A stretch of 64,000 nucleotides of DNA from contig NZ_FOAN01000001.1 of assembly GCF_900109525.1 (NCBI RefSeq), positions 186,001 to 250,000 of the forward strand, written 5' to 3'. The translations under genes and the position numbers were made by a program. This document shows, piece by piece, positions 1 through 9,500 of the stretch. The notes beneath the pieces are model-generated. The model was given only the letters and a program-made list of their open reading frames with translations, had not been told where the DNA came from and did not search any database. Each line of letters starts with the position of its first letter. Positions within the stretch are counted from its first letter, which is position 1. This DNA comes from Allobosea lupini. GTDB lineage: Bacteria > Pseudomonadota > Alphaproteobacteria > Rhizobiales > Beijerinckiaceae.

Positions 1-660
1 GGCGACTCGAAGTTCCTGCGCGTCAGCGCCGATGCCCGCTACTACAGGGAGTTCCTGGAGGACTTCGTCGGTATCGCGCGCATCCAGGGCGGCCATGTCC
101 AGGCGACCAGCGGCGATCTGCGCATGATCGACCACTACTTCCTCGGACCGACACTGGTGCGTGGCTTCGCGCCGTCCGGTATTGGGCCTCGCGACGTTTC
201 GAACGACCCGACCGCGAACGCACTCGGTGGCACTACCTATTTCGGTGGCTCGCTCGAGGTTCAGTTCCCGATCTTCGGTCTGCCGCGCGATCTCGGCCTG
301 AAGGGTGCGATCTTCGCCGATGCCGGCACGCTGTTCAACTATGACGGCGGCTCGAAGAGCATCACCAACGGAGCTTTCCTGGGCTGCCCGGCCGGTTCGG
401 AGGGGCGTCAGTTCAACGTGTCGACCAACTCGGTCTACCAGAACAACATCGCTTGCGTGCGTGACAAGAACGTCATCCGCTCGTCGATTGGCGTGAGCTT
501 GCTCTGGCAGTCGCCGCTTGGCCCGATCCGCTTCGACTACGCCTACGCGCTGTCGAAGGATGATGGTCAGATCGGAACCGATCCGCGCACTGGCATCACT
601 GCCAAGTACGGCGGCGACCGTACGCAGGCCTTCCGTTTCTCGGGCGGCGCCCGCTTCTGA
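1..660 (+). CDS. bamA: BamA (Omp85) outer membrane assembly factor, C-terminal part
   Basis: The reading frame is open from the first base, so only the last 219 residues are present and the start lies outside the window. BamA is the outer-membrane beta-barrel that inserts other barrel proteins as the core of the BAM complex. Visible here are alternating barrel strands, the L6-loop VRGF motif near residue 53 of the fragment ([14 protein letters not shown]), and a final strand ending in phenylalanine (FRFSGGARF), the usual terminal signal of outer-membrane barrels. lpxD follows after 38 bp, the order commonly seen in Proteobacteria where envelope protein and lipid A genes sit together. The identity is secure from motif and context; nothing can be said about the POTRA domains. 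Confidence 0.95.
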   Translation, partial: GDSKFLRVSADARYYREFLEDFVGIARIQGGHVQATSGDLRMIDHYFLGPTLVRGFAPSGIGPRDVSNDPTANALGGTTYFGGSLEVQFPIFGLPRDLGLKGAIFADAGTLFNYDGGSKSITNGAFLGCPAGSEGRQFNVSTNSVYQNNIACVRDKNVIRSSIGVSLLWQSPLGPIRFDYAYALSKDDGQIGTDPRTGITAKYGGDRTQAFRFSGGARF

Positions 661-698
661 CCGGCGGGGCGCTTCCGCGCCCTGCAACGGATCAATTT

Positions 699-1763
699 AT
701 GGCAGATCCCAACTTCTTTCCGATTGCGACCTCGCTGTCCTTCAGCGAGGTCGCTGCCTTGTCGGGTGTCGCCTTGCCCGAAGGCGTCGATCCCGAGCGC
801 CGGATCGAGGGCATCGCGCCGCTCGAAACGGCAGGTGGCAGCGATGCCGCCTATATGGACAACCCGAAATATGTCGCGGCGCTGACCGCGACAGCGGCCG
901 GGCTCTGCTTCGTCTCCCAGCGCTTCGCCGAGCGGGTGCCGGCCGGCACCGTCGCGCTGGTCACGCCGACGCCCTACCATGTCTTCGCGAAGCTGCTGTC
1001 GACCTTCCATCCGCAGGCGCTGCGGCCGGGCTCGATGTTCGGCTCGGCCGGTGTCGCTCCCGGTGCCTTCGTGCATGCGACGGCACGGCTCGAAGCCGAT
1101 GTCACGGTCGATCCCGGCGCGGTGATCGGCCCGGGCGCGGAGATCGGCGCCGGCTCGGTGATCGGCCCGGGCGCCGTCATCGGCCCTCAGGTCCGGATCG
1201 GGCGGCAATGCTCGGTCGGCGCCGGCGTGGCGCTGCAGGCGGCCTTGATCGGCAACCGCGTCATCATCCATCCCGGCGCACGGATCGGTCAGGACGGTTT
1301 CGGCTTCGCCATGAGCCCGAAAGGGCACATGAAGGTGCCGCAGGTCGGCCGCGTCATCATCCAGGACGACGTCGAGATCGGCGCCAACACGACGATCGAC
1401 CGCGGCGCCAGCCGTGACACGGTGATCGGCGAGGGCAGCAAGATCGATAACCTTGTGCAGATCGGCCATAACTGCGTGGTCGGGCGCCATTGCGTGATCT
1501 GCGCCCAGGTCGGCATGGCCGGGTCCAGCACGCTCGAGGATTTCGCCGTGCTCGGCGGGCAGGTCGGACTGGCGGGCCACCTGACCATCGGCATGGGCGC
1601 GCAGATCGCGGCCCAGAGCGGTGTTGCCGGCGATGTCCCGCGCGGCGCGCGGTATGGCGGCTATCCGGCGCAGCCGGCATTGAGCTGGGCGCGCGAGGCT
1701 GCCTTGCTCAAGCAACTCGTGGCCAAGCGCGGCAAAGGGCCGAGCGGCGGCGAAAACGCTTGA
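699..1763 (+). CDS. lpxD: UDP-3-O-(3-hydroxymyristoyl)glucosamine N-acyltransferase LpxD
   Basis: LpxD adds the N-linked 3-hydroxyacyl chain to UDP-3-O-acyl-glucosamine, the third step of lipid A synthesis, in the cytoplasm. The 354-residue protein has an N-terminal uridine-binding domain (about residues 1-110), then a long left-handed beta-helix of hexapeptide repeats (about 120-330; [19 protein letters not shown] is a clear stretch). The likely catalytic histidine is in IGHN at residue 257. The length fits the family (about 340-360). It lies between bamA and fabZ on the same strand and is probably co-transcribed with both. Confidence 0.97.
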   Translation: MADPNFFPIATSLSFSEVAALSGVALPEGVDPERRIEGIAPLETAGGSDAAYMDNPKYVAALTATAAGLCFVSQRFAERVPAGTVALVTPTPYHVFAKLLSTFHPQALRPGSMFGSAGVAPGAFVHATARLEADVTVDPGAVIGPGAEIGAGSVIGPGAVIGPQVRIGRQCSVGAGVALQAALIGNRVIIHPGARIGQDGFGFAMSPKGHMKVPQVGRVIIQDDVEIGANTTIDRGASRDTVIGEGSKIDNLVQIGHNCVVGRHCVICAQVGMAGSSTLEDFAVLGGQVGLAGHLTIGMGAQIAAQSGVAGDVPRGARYGGYPAQPALSWAREAALLKQLVAKRGKGPSGGENA

Positions 1764-1852
1764 TCTCACGCCGACTTCCGGCAAAAGCAGCTTGGCATGA
1801 CAGGTGACGTGCTTTTAGCGCGGGCGCAGGGCGTTCGAGGAGAAACGACACG

Positions 1853-2311
1853 ATGACGGATGCGACCAAAGCGCTCGGCGTGGCCGATATCCAGAAGATC
1901 ATGGCCTGCATCCCGCATCGCTATCCGTTCCTGCTGGTCGACAAGGTCGTCGAGATCGACGGGGACGCGTCCGGCGTCGGCATCAAGAACGTCACGTTCA
2001 ACGAACCCCAGTTCACCGGGCATTTCCCTGGCCGCCCGGTCTTCCCCGGCGTATTGATGATCGAGGCGATGGCGCAGACGGCGGGCGTGCTCGTCGTCAG
2101 CGCGCGCGGCAGTGACGATCTCGCGGTCACGACCGTGCTGTTCACGACGATCGACAAGGCGAAGTTCCGCAAGCCCGTCATTCCGGGCGATACGCTGCGC
2201 TTCCACCTGACCAAGCTGGCGCATAAGCGCAACATCTGGTTCTACCGCGGCGAGGCCAGGGTCGACGGCGTGCTTGTCGCCGAGGCCGAGCTGTCGGCCA
2301 TGGTCGTGTGA
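1853..2311 (+). CDS. fabZ: 3-hydroxyacyl-[acyl-carrier-protein] dehydratase FabZ
   Basis: FabZ dehydrates 3-hydroxyacyl-ACP in fatty-acid elongation and competes with LpxA and LpxD for 3-hydroxyacyl-ACP, which is why it is so often found among lpx genes. The 152-residue hot-dog-fold protein shows the PHRYPFLLVD signature (residues 21-30), the catalytic histidine in HFPG (residue 57) and the catalytic glutamate in MIEAMAQ (residue 71). An 89-bp gap separates it from lpxD, with a GAGGAG-type ribosome-binding site just upstream. lpxA follows 13 bp downstream. Confidence 0.97.
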   Translation: MTDATKALGVADIQKIMACIPHRYPFLLVDKVVEIDGDASGVGIKNVTFNEPQFTGHFPGRPVFPGVLMIEAMAQTAGVLVVSARGSDDLAVTTVLFTTIDKAKFRKPVIPGDTLRFHLTKLAHKRNIWFYRGEARVDGVLVAEAELSAMVV

Positions 2312-2324
2312 GCGGGGGACCGCG

Positions 2325-3173
2325 ATGAACGCTCCCGCTTCCGACCAGCCGCAGGATTTTGCCATGAGCACCTCGATCCATCCGATGGCGATCGTCGACC
2401 CGTCCGCCAAGCTCGGGGCCGGCATCAAGATCGGCCCGTTCTGCACGGTCGGTCCCGATGTCGCCCTTGGCGACGGCGTCGAGCTGATCAGCCATGTCGT
2501 CGTCGCCGGCCGCACCACCATCGGGCCGCGCACCAAGATCTATCCCTTCGCCTCGATCGGCCATCCGCCGCAGGATCTGAAGTACAAGGGCGAGCCGTCG
2601 ACGCTGACGATCGGCGCCGACTGCGTGATCCGCGAAGGCGTGACGATGAATCCGGGCACCGAGGGCGGCGGCATGAAGACCGTCATCGGCGATCGCGGCC
2701 TGTTCCTGGCCAACTCGCATGTCGGTCATGACAGCGTGATCGGCAACAACGTCATCTTCTCGAACAACGTCATGTGCGCCGGGCACGTCACGGTCGGCGA
2801 TTTCGTCATCGTCAGTGGCGGCACCGGGCTGCAGCAGTTCGTCCGGATCGGCGATCACGCCTTCATCGGCGGCGGCTCGGGTGTCCTGCTCGACGTCATC
2901 CCGTTCGGAATGGTGCGCGACAATCCGGCCCATCTCGCCGGGCTCAATCTCGTCGGCCTCAAGCGCCGTGGCTTCTCGCGCGAGCAGATCCACGAGCTTC
3001 GCCGGGCGTATCGCCTGCTCTTCGCCGATGAAGGCACGCTCTCGGAGCGGGTCGAAGACGTCGCTGCCGAGTTCGCCGAGCATCCGCTGATCCACGAGAT
3101 CCTCGACTTCATCCGCGCCGGCGGCGATCGGGGCATTTCCGTGCCGCGCGACGTGAACGCGCCCGAGCGGTGA
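2325..3173 (+). CDS. lpxA: UDP-N-acetylglucosamine O-acyltransferase LpxA
   Basis: LpxA transfers a 3-hydroxyacyl chain to the 3-OH of UDP-GlcNAc, the first step of lipid A synthesis. The protein (282 residues from this start) is almost entirely hexapeptide beta-helix (about 15-200), followed by a helical C-terminal domain. The likely catalytic histidine is in SHVGHDS (residue 135). I chose ATG 2325 because GGGGGA lies just upstream and it follows the fabZ stop by 13 bp; ATG 2364 (MSTSIHP) is an alternative with a weaker ribosome-binding site. The stop overlaps the lpxI start by 4 bp. Confidence 0.96.
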   Translation: MNAPASDQPQDFAMSTSIHPMAIVDPSAKLGAGIKIGPFCTVGPDVALGDGVELISHVVVAGRTTIGPRTKIYPFASIGHPPQDLKYKGEPSTLTIGADCVIREGVTMNPGTEGGGMKTVIGDRGLFLANSHVGHDSVIGNNVIFSNNVMCAGHVTVGDFVIVSGGTGLQQFVRIGDHAFIGGGSGVLLDVIPFGMVRDNPAHLAGLNLVGLKRRGFSREQIHELRRAYRLLFADEGTLSERVEDVAAEFAEHPLIHEILDFIRAGGDRGISVPRDVNAPER

Positions 3174-4039
3174 GCACAAAGGCGGCCGATGCGGCAGGAC
3201 GGCCGCAGGGGCGGCGTATCGCTGTCCTGGCCGGTCGTGGTGACTATCCGGTACGGGTTGCGGGCGCGGCCGTGGCGCAGGGCGCCAGCGTCTATGTCGC
3301 CGTGCTCACCGGTGCGGGCGATCCGGCCGACTATGCCGCCTACGATGCCAGGGAGTACCGCCTGGGTCAGCTCGGGCGCTTCCTCGACGAGATCAAGCGC
3401 CGCCAGATCGACGAGATCGTCATGGTCGGCGCCTTGCCGCGGCCGAGCTTCGGCTCGCTCGCGCCAGAACTGTCAACGCTGAAATATCTGCCGCATTTTG
3501 CCCGCGCCTTCCAGGGCGGCGACGACCATCTGCTGCGCGGCGTCGTCTCGTTCTTCGAAGGCCAGGGGCTGCGTGTCGTCGGGCCGGTCGATCTCGCGCC
3601 CGATCTCGTCGCGCCGGTTGGAGCGCTCGGGCGCCACAAGCCAGCGGCCGTCGCGCGCGAAGCGATTGCGACCGGCTTCAACCTGCTGGCGGTGCTCTCG
3701 CCCTTCGACATCGGGCAGGCGGCGATCATCGCCGACCATCGCGTCGTCGCGGTCGAGGCGGCGGAAGGAACCGATGCGATGATCGAGCGCGTCGCCGGTC
3801 TGGTTCAGGCGGGGCGCCTCAAGCCTGGCAAGGGCGACGGCGTGCTGGTCAAGGCGCCCAAGCTCGGGCAAGACCTCAGAGTCGACATGCCGGCGATCGG
3901 CCCGGAGACGGTGGCGCGCGCCGCCGCCGCCGGCCTGGCCGGCATTGCGGTCAAGGCCGGCAGCGTGCTGATCGGCGATCGCGAGCGCCTGGCGACGCTG
4001 GCGGATGCCTCGGGCCTGTTCATCGAGGGCGTGGCGTGA
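3170..4039 (+). CDS. lpxI: UDP-2,3-diacylglucosamine pyrophosphatase LpxI
   Basis: LpxI hydrolyses UDP-2,3-diacylglucosamine to lipid X and UMP. It is the alphaproteobacterial replacement for LpxH of gammaproteobacteria and is unrelated to it in sequence. The 289-residue protein has the N-terminal GRGDYP segment near residue 23 and the conserved C-terminal part with the run VDMPAIGPETV that is typical of this (former DUF1009) family. The start is GTG within a GTGA overlap with the lpxA stop, implying translational coupling. Its place between lpxA and lpxB supports the assignment independently of sequence. Confidence 0.94.
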   Translation: MSTKAADAAGRPQGRRIAVLAGRGDYPVRVAGAAVAQGASVYVAVLTGAGDPADYAAYDAREYRLGQLGRFLDEIKRRQIDEIVMVGALPRPSFGSLAPELSTLKYLPHFARAFQGGDDHLLRGVVSFFEGQGLRVVGPVDLAPDLVAPVGALGRHKPAAVAREAIATGFNLLAVLSPFDIGQAAIIADHRVVAVEAAEGTDAMIERVAGLVQAGRLKPGKGDGVLVKAPKLGQDLRVDMPAIGPETVARAAAAGLAGIAVKAGSVLIGDRERLATLADASGLFIEGVA

Positions 4040-5211
4040 CCCGCCCGTTCAGGCTGTTCGTCGTGGCCGGCGAAGCCTCTGGCGATGCGCTGGGCGCGCG
4101 TTTCGTGGCACGGCTGCGCGACGTCCTGGGCGAGCGATCGCTCAAGCTTTCGGGCGTCGGCGGCGAGGCCCTGATCGCGGAGGGGCTGCATAGCGCCTTT
4201 CCGCAGGAAGATATCGCCGTAATGGGCTTTGGCCCGGTGGTGGCGCGCCTGCCGCTGCTGTTGCGCCGGATGGCGGACGCCGCGCGCGCCGCAGCCGCCT
4301 TCGAGCCCGATCTGCTGCTCACCATCGATGCGCCCGATTTCAGCCTGCGCGTCGCGAGAAAGGTCAGGCGGCTCGCTCCCGCCGTGCCGATCGCGCACTG
4401 GGTCTGCCCGAGCGTCTGGGCCTGGCGGCAGGGCCGGGCCAAGCGGATGAAGCCGCATGTCGACCGGATCCTGGCGCTTTTGCCGTTCGAACCCGCTGCG
4501 CTCGAGCGGCTTGGCGGGCCGGAAACCGTCTATGTCGGCCATCCCCTGATCGAGCGGCTGCAAGAGTATCGCCCGGGGCCGGACGAAGCCATATGCCGCG
4601 ACGATCTGGACGCTCCGACAATCCTGATCCTGCCAGGCAGCCGGCGTTCGGAGATCCGGCATCTGCTGCCGCCCTTCGGCGAGGCAGTCGCGCTCGTAGC
4701 AGAGCGGCTGCCGCAGGCTCGCTTCGTGCTGCCCGCCGTGCCGCGTCTGGTCGAAGCGATTACGCAACTCACCGCCGATTGGCGGGTCAAGCCGGAGATC
4801 GTGACGGGCGAGACGGCCAAGCTCGCAGCCTTTCGCAAAGCGAGAGCGGCCTTGGCGGCCTCCGGGACCGTGACGCTCGAACTGGCATTGGCGCAGGTGC
4901 CGACGGTCGCGGCCTATCGCGGCGCGGCCTGGGAGGCCGCACTGGCGCGGCGCCTGATCAAGCTGCCGAGCGTGATCCTGCCGAATCTGATTATCGGCGA
5001 GAGCGTGGTACCGGAGTTCATCCAGGACGAGGCTTCGCCGCAGGCCCTGGCAGGGGCGCTTCTCGCCGCGATCGCTGAAGGCCCGGCACGCCAGCGCCAG
5101 CTCGATGGCTTCGCGAACGTCGAGCAGAATATGCGCAGCGCCGGCCCGAGCCCGGCGGCGAGCGCCGTCAGCGCGGCGCTCGCCCTTGTTCGTCAGCCGA
5201 CAGACGGCTGA
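4036..5211 (+). CDS. lpxB: Lipid-A-disaccharide synthase LpxB
   Basis: LpxB condenses lipid X with UDP-2,3-diacylglucosamine to form the lipid A disaccharide, as a peripheral membrane GT19 glycosyltransferase. The 391-residue protein opens with the nucleotide-sugar fold motif VVAGEASGDALGARF and contains the acceptor-side segment TIDAPDFSLRVARK and HWVCPSVWAWRQGR. The start is again a GTG in a GTGA overlap, here with the lpxI stop, so lpxA, lpxI and lpxB are chained by 4-bp overlaps. The next gene is convergent, so the lipid A operon ends here; I see no T-rich hairpin in the 7-bp gap. Confidence 0.96.
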   Translation: MTRPFRLFVVAGEASGDALGARFVARLRDVLGERSLKLSGVGGEALIAEGLHSAFPQEDIAVMGFGPVVARLPLLLRRMADAARAAAAFEPDLLLTIDAPDFSLRVARKVRRLAPAVPIAHWVCPSVWAWRQGRAKRMKPHVDRILALLPFEPAALERLGGPETVYVGHPLIERLQEYRPGPDEAICRDDLDAPTILILPGSRRSEIRHLLPPFGEAVALVAERLPQARFVLPAVPRLVEAITQLTADWRVKPEIVTGETAKLAAFRKARAALAASGTVTLELALAQVPTVAAYRGAAWEAALARRLIKLPSVILPNLIIGESVVPEFIQDEASPQALAGALLAAIAEGPARQRQLDGFANVEQNMRSAGPSPAASAVSAALALVRQPTDG

Positions 5212-5218
5212 CAGCCGA

Positions 5219-6205
5219 CTACTCGACCACGGCGCCAGACGCCTTGGCGATCGGCGCCCATTTCGCCAGCTCGGCCTTCACGTGCTCGCCGAGCGCCTCC
5301 GGCGTCGAGCCGACGATCACCGCGCTGACGTCTTCCAGGCGCTGCTTCACATTGGCGTCCTTGAGCGAGTCGTTGGCGGCGGTGTTGATCTTGTCGACGA
5401 CAGGGCGCGGCATGTTGGCCGGGCCGAACAGCGCGTTCCAGGTATAGGTCTCGTAGCCCGCGAGGCCGCCCTCGGCGATGGTCGGCAGGTCGGGGAAGGA
5501 CGAGACGCGCTCCTTGGTGGTGACGCCGATGGCGCGCAACTGGCCGCTGCGGATGAACTGGGCCGAGGAGGGCAGGTTGTCGAACATGATCGGCACGGCG
5601 CCGGAGACGACGTCGTTCAGCGCCGGGCCGGCACCGCGATAGGGCACATGGTTCATGCTGACGCCGCCGAGCGACTTGAACAGCTCGCCGGAGAGATGCA
5701 GCGGCGTGCCGACGCCGGACGAGGCATACGAGTATTTGCCCGGATTGTCCTTCAGCAGCTTCAGCACCTCCGGCACTGTCTTGGCCGGGAAGCTCGGGTG
5801 CACGACCATTACGTTGGGCACCACTGCGAGCAGCGAGATCGGTGTGAAATCCTTGACCGCGTCGAAGGTGACGGTCTTCAGGATCGCCGGGTTCAAAGCA
5901 TGGGTCGAGATCGTGCCGAGCAGCAGGGTGTAGCCGTCGGGCGTGGCACGGGCGACCGCGGTCGAGCCGATATTGCCGCCGGCGCCGGCGCGGTTGTCGA
6001 TCACGATCGATTGGCCGAGCAGTTCGCCCATCTTCTGGCCGACAAGGCGCGCGACGATGTCGGTCGAGCCGCCGGCGGCGAAGGGGACGATCAGCGAGAT
6101 CGGCCGCGTCGGGAACGGGGCCTGGGCGAAGGCGGTGCCGGCAAGAGGCAGGGCCGATGCACCGGCCAGGAAGCCGCGGCGGCTGAGACCTTCGGTTTTC
6201 GACAT
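5219..6205 (-). CDS. Tripartite tricarboxylate transporter substrate-binding protein (Bug family)
   Basis: A 328-residue periplasmic binding protein of the Bug/TctC family, which captures carboxylates and other small solutes for TctAB permeases. The N-terminus carries a twin-arginine-like signal (LSRRGFLAGASALPLAG, ending near TAFAQ), followed by the family hallmarks PISLIVPFAAGGSTD and the ligand-loop IDNRAGAGGNIGS. ATG 6205 was chosen over longer upstream starts because it places the signal peptide at the N-terminus. No TctA or TctB permease gene is nearby, so it is an orphan. It sits between lpxB and gltA, which I recall as adjacent in many relatives, suggesting an insertion. The ligand cannot be read from sequence. 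Confidence 0.9.
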   Translation of the reverse strand: MSKTEGLSRRGFLAGASALPLAGTAFAQAPFPTRPISLIVPFAAGGSTDIVARLVGQKMGELLGQSIVIDNRAGAGGNIGSTAVARATPDGYTLLLGTISTHALNPAILKTVTFDAVKDFTPISLLAVVPNVMVVHPSFPAKTVPEVLKLLKDNPGKYSYASSGVGTPLHLSGELFKSLGGVSMNHVPYRGAGPALNDVVSGAVPIMFDNLPSSAQFIRSGQLRAIGVTTKERVSSFPDLPTIAEGGLAGYETYTWNALFGPANMPRPVVDKINTAANDSLKDANVKQRLEDVSAVIVGSTPEALGEHVKAELAKWAPIAKASGAVVE

Positions 6206-6296
6206 GGGCGAGGACACTCCATTGTGGGTCGGCGACTGTAGCGCTCTGCGTGCAACCGTCATCTGCATTGGATGCATCAATCTCGAGAAACAATAA

Positions 6297-6329
6297 AGGC
6301 CGCGACGGGGTTCCGTCGCGGCCCTTCTT
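6297..6329 (-). terminator. Rho-independent terminator of gltA
   Basis: A perfect 11-bp stem (arms 6298-6308 and 6313-6323, GGCCGCGACGG type) with a 4-base loop lies just downstream of gltA. Read on the minus strand it is followed by TTTATTG, a usable U-rich tail. It sits in the 149-bp gap between gltA and the upstream end of the Bug-family gene, so it should separate the two units. Confidence 0.75.
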
Positions 6330-6354
6330 ATTCCAGCGTGGCGCGTGTCGCTGA

Positions 6355-7644
6355 TCAGCGACGGCCGATCGGCGTGTAATCGCGCTTGGGCGAGCCGGTG
6401 TAGAGCTGACGCGGGCGGCCGATGCGCTGGGACGGATCCTCGATCATCTCCTTCCACTGCGCGATCCAGCCGACGGTGCGCGCGAGCGCGAACAGCACGG
6501 TGAACATCGAGGTCGGGAAGCCCATCGCCTTGAGGGTGATGCCCGAATAGAAATCGATGTTGGGATAGAGCTTCTTCTCGACGAAGTACTCGTCGTGCAG
6601 GGCGATACGCTCGAGCTCCATGGCAACATCGAGAAGCGGATCGTCCTTGACGCCGAGCTCGGCCAGGACCTCATGCGTGGTCTTCTGCATGATCTTGGCG
6701 CGCGGGTCGTAGTTCTTGTAGACCCGGTGACCGAAGCCCATCAGGCGGAACGGATCGTTCTTGTCCTTGGCCTTGGCGATGTATTTCGGGATGTTGTCGA
6801 CGCTGCCGATCTCCTCGAGCATCTTCAACGCCGCCTCGTTGGCGCCGCCATGCGCCGGGCCCCACAGGCAAGCGACGCCGGCGGCGATGCAGGCAAAGGG
6901 GTTCGCGCCGGAAGAGCCAGCGAGCCGGACCGTCGAGGTCGACGCGTTCTGCTCATGGTCTGCGTGCAAGGTGAAGATGCGGTCCATCGCGCGCGAGAGA
7001 ACCGGATTGACCTTGTAGTCCTCGGCCGGCACGGCGAAGCACATGCGCAGGAAGTTCGAGGTGTAGTCCAGCGAGTTGAGCGGGTACACGAAGGGCTGGC
7101 CGATCGTGTACTTGTAGGCCATTGCCGCCAGCGTCGGCATCTTCGCGATCATCCGCATCGAAGCGATCATGCGCTGCTGCGGATCGGAAATGTCGGTCGA
7201 GTCGTGATAGAAGGCCGACATGGCGCCGACCGAGGCGACCATCACGGCCATCGGGTGCGCATCGCGGCGGAAGCCCTGGAAGAAGCGGGCCATCTGCTCG
7301 TGCACCATAGTATGGCGCGTGACGCGATAGTCGAAGTCAGCCTTCTGCGCCGCAGTCGGCAGCTCGCCGTAAAGCAGGAGATAGCAGGTCTCGAGGAAGT
7401 CGCCGTGCTCGGCGAGCTGTTCGATCGGGTAGCCGCGATGGAGCAGGACGCCCTCGTCGCCATCGATATAGGTGATCTGCGACTCGCAGCTGGCGGTCGA
7501 GGTGAAGCCGGGGTCGTAGGTGAACATCCCGGTCTGGCCGTAGAGCTTGCTGATGTCGATGACCGACGGTCCGATCGAACCCGCTTTGACCGGCATGTCG
7601 ACGGTCTTGCCTTCGACAGCCAACTGGCTGGTATTTCCGCTCAT
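6355..7644 (-). CDS. gltA: Citrate synthase (type II)
   Basis: Citrate synthase condenses acetyl-CoA and oxaloacetate at entry to the TCA cycle. At 429 residues it matches the long hexameric, NADH-sensitive type found in Proteobacteria. Visible active-site segments are the histidine region [45 protein letters not shown] and the aspartate region DFYSGI. AAAGGA sits just upstream of the ATG as ribosome-binding site. A strong terminator follows. gltX lies 268 bp upstream on the same strand. Confidence 0.97.
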   Translation of the reverse strand: MSGNTSQLAVEGKTVDMPVKAGSIGPSVIDISKLYGQTGMFTYDPGFTSTASCESQITYIDGDEGVLLHRGYPIEQLAEHGDFLETCYLLLYGELPTAAQKADFDYRVTRHTMVHEQMARFFQGFRRDAHPMAVMVASVGAMSAFYHDSTDISDPQQRMIASMRMIAKMPTLAAMAYKYTIGQPFVYPLNSLDYTSNFLRMCFAVPAEDYKVNPVLSRAMDRIFTLHADHEQNASTSTVRLAGSSGANPFACIAAGVACLWGPAHGGANEAALKMLEEIGSVDNIPKYIAKAKDKNDPFRLMGFGHRVYKNYDPRAKIMQKTTHEVLAELGVKDDPLLDVAMELERIALHDEYFVEKKLYPNIDFYSGITLKAMGFPTSMFTVLFALARTVGWIAQWKEMIEDPSQRIGRPRQLYTGSPKRDYTPIGRR

Positions 7645-7821
7645 GGGTCCGATCCTTTCAGGCTCGTTCTTCAGTCATGTGCCCGGTCGAACGGGGGCAC
7701 CGGCTGCGTGTCGCGTTCCGGCATCATCCGAACGGCCCACGATGACGGCTCCATGACGGGAATGTCGGGACGTCCGGGCGGGCAGGGTTCATCAAACTGA
7801 TTTTGAAGCATTTTTTATGCC

Positions 7822-7847
7822 GGACCGGCAGCGGGAGCTGCCAGTCC
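7822..7847 (-). terminator. Hairpin downstream of gltX, possible terminator
   Basis: An 11-bp stem (arms 7822-7832 and 7837-7847) with a 4-base loop. In minus-strand RNA the only non-Watson-Crick position is a G-U wobble; in plus-strand RNA the same position is a C-A mismatch, so the fold favours the gltX transcript. No U-run follows, so termination is uncertain. Confidence 0.35.
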
Positions 7848-7858
7848 GCAGCGCGTTG

Positions 7859-7899
7859 CTAGACCAATTCCGCGAGGGGTTCAACCGAGCGGTCATTAG
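7859..7899. repeat. Decayed copy of the CTAG-bounded intergenic repeat (family R3)
   Basis: CTAGACCAATTCCGC at 7859-7873 matches 14 of 15 bases of the left arm consensus of the full R3 copy at 12724-12829. A degenerate right arm (GCGG, ATT, AG) lies at about 7889-7899. It falls in the gltX-gltA gap. Confidence 0.5.
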
Positions 7900-7912
7900 C
7901 CTTTCCGACGCG

Positions 7913-9331
7913 TCAGGCCGCGTCGGCGAGGCGCGCCAGCACCTCGTCGCGGCCGAGCACCGCCATCACGTCGAACAGGCCGGGCGAGGTGGTCTTGCCG
8001 GTCAGCGCCGCGCGCAGGGGCTGCGCCACCTGGCCGAGCTTGACGCCGCTTTCTTCGGCGAAATCGCGGATCGCGCTCTCCAATGGCGGCGGCGCCCAAT
8101 CCGCCACCGCCGAGAGCTTTTGCGCCAGTTTCGGCATACGCTGCCGCGCAGCCTCGTCAAGCAAGGCGGCCGCCTTGGGCTCGAGCGCCAGTGGACGCTG
8201 GGCGTAGAGATAGGAGGCGCTGTCGATCAGCTCGATCAGTGTCTTGGCGCGTTCCTTCAGGCCGGGCATCGCCGCCATCAGCTTGGCCTCCAGCTCGGGA
8301 GACGCCTCGGTGCCGATGCCGCGCGGCGGGCCGATTTCAGACCAGATCGCCTTCAGCGCCGTCATCAATTCGTGATCGGCGGACTCGCGCATATAGAGAC
8401 CGTTGAGGTTCTCGAGCTTGGCGTAGTCGAAGCGGGCCGGCGAGCGGCCGATCGAGGAGAGGTTGAACAGCGAGATCATCTCTTCGGGGGAGAAGATCTC
8501 CTGGTCGCCATGGCTCCAGCCAAGGCGCAGCAGGTAGTTGCGCAGTGCGATCGGCAGATAACCCATCGAGCGATAGGCCTCGATGCCAAGCGCGCCATGC
8601 CGCTTCGACAGCTTGGCGCCGTCGGCCCCGTGGATCAGCGGGATATGCGACATGCTCGGCACGGTCCAGCCGAGCGCCTGGTAGATCTGCGTCTGGCGGG
8701 CGGCATTGGTCAGGTGATCCGAACCGCGAATGATGTGGGTGACGCCCATGTCGTGATCATCGACGACGACGGCGAGCATGTAGGTCGGGTTGCCGTCCGA
8801 GCGCAGCAGCACGAGATCGTCGAGATTCTCGTTCTGCCAGGTGACGCGGCCCTGGACCTCGTCCTCGACTACGGTCTCACCGGTCTGCTCCGCCTTGAGG
8901 CGGATCACCGGCTTGACGCCTTCGGGCGCGGTCGACGGGTCGCGGTCGCGCCAGCGTCCGTCATAACGCCACTGCTTGCCCTCGGCGCGTGCCGCTTCGC
9001 GCTCCGCATCGAGCTCCTGCGGCGTCGCATAGCAGTAATAGGCCTTGCCGGCGGCGAGCATCTGTTCGGCGACCTCGCGATGGCGGGCGGCGCGCTGGAA
9101 CTGATAGACGGTCTGCCCGTCCCAATCGAGGCCGAGCCAAGCGAGGCCGTCGAGGATCGCGGCGATTGCGCCCTCGGTCGAACGTTCGCGGTCGGTGTCC
9201 TCGATGCGCAGCAGCATCTTGCCGCCATGGCGGCGGGCATAGAGCCAGTTGAACAGCGCGGTGCGGGCGCCGCCAATGTGCAGGAATCCGGTAGGCGACG
9301 GCGCGAAGCGCGTGACGACCGTGTCACTCAT
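7913..9331 (-). CDS. gltX: Glutamyl-tRNA synthetase
   Basis: Class I aminoacyl-tRNA synthetase that charges tRNA-Glu; many alphaproteobacterial forms also charge tRNA-Gln. The 472-residue protein has the ATP-binding HIGH-type motif as HIGG (residues 18-21, in [19 protein letters not shown]) and the KMSKS-type loop as KLSKR (240-244). The C-terminal half is the helical anticodon-binding domain. ATG 9331 was chosen because it places this motif at the expected distance from the N-terminus and is preceded by GGAG; longer upstream starts would overlap the comEC promoter region. comEC is divergent. Confidence 0.97.
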   Translation of the reverse strand: MSDTVVTRFAPSPTGFLHIGGARTALFNWLYARRHGGKMLLRIEDTDRERSTEGAIAAILDGLAWLGLDWDGQTVYQFQRAARHREVAEQMLAAGKAYYCYATPQELDAEREAARAEGKQWRYDGRWRDRDPSTAPEGVKPVIRLKAEQTGETVVEDEVQGRVTWQNENLDDLVLLRSDGNPTYMLAVVVDDHDMGVTHIIRGSDHLTNAARQTQIYQALGWTVPSMSHIPLIHGADGAKLSKRHGALGIEAYRSMGYLPIALRNYLLRLGWSHGDQEIFSPEEMISLFNLSSIGRSPARFDYAKLENLNGLYMRESADHELMTALKAIWSEIGPPRGIGTEASPELEAKLMAAMPGLKERAKTLIELIDSASYLYAQRPLALEPKAAALLDEAARQRMPKLAQKLSAVADWAPPPLESAIRDFAEESGVKLGQVAQPLRAALTGKTTSPGLFDVMAVLGRDEVLARLADAA

Positions 9332-9500
9332 GAAGGAAGGCTCCGGCGGAACGGGTAAGCGTGAGGCGAGGGCGATCGTGATACGGGCCTCGGCCGGGGC
9401 TGACATCCGGCGCCGCCGCTGTAACATGGCTTGCCGGCTGCCGTTAAGAGCCTCCTGCGGGGAGGGGGCGCGATCATCGCGCGGCCGCGACGGGGGATGG

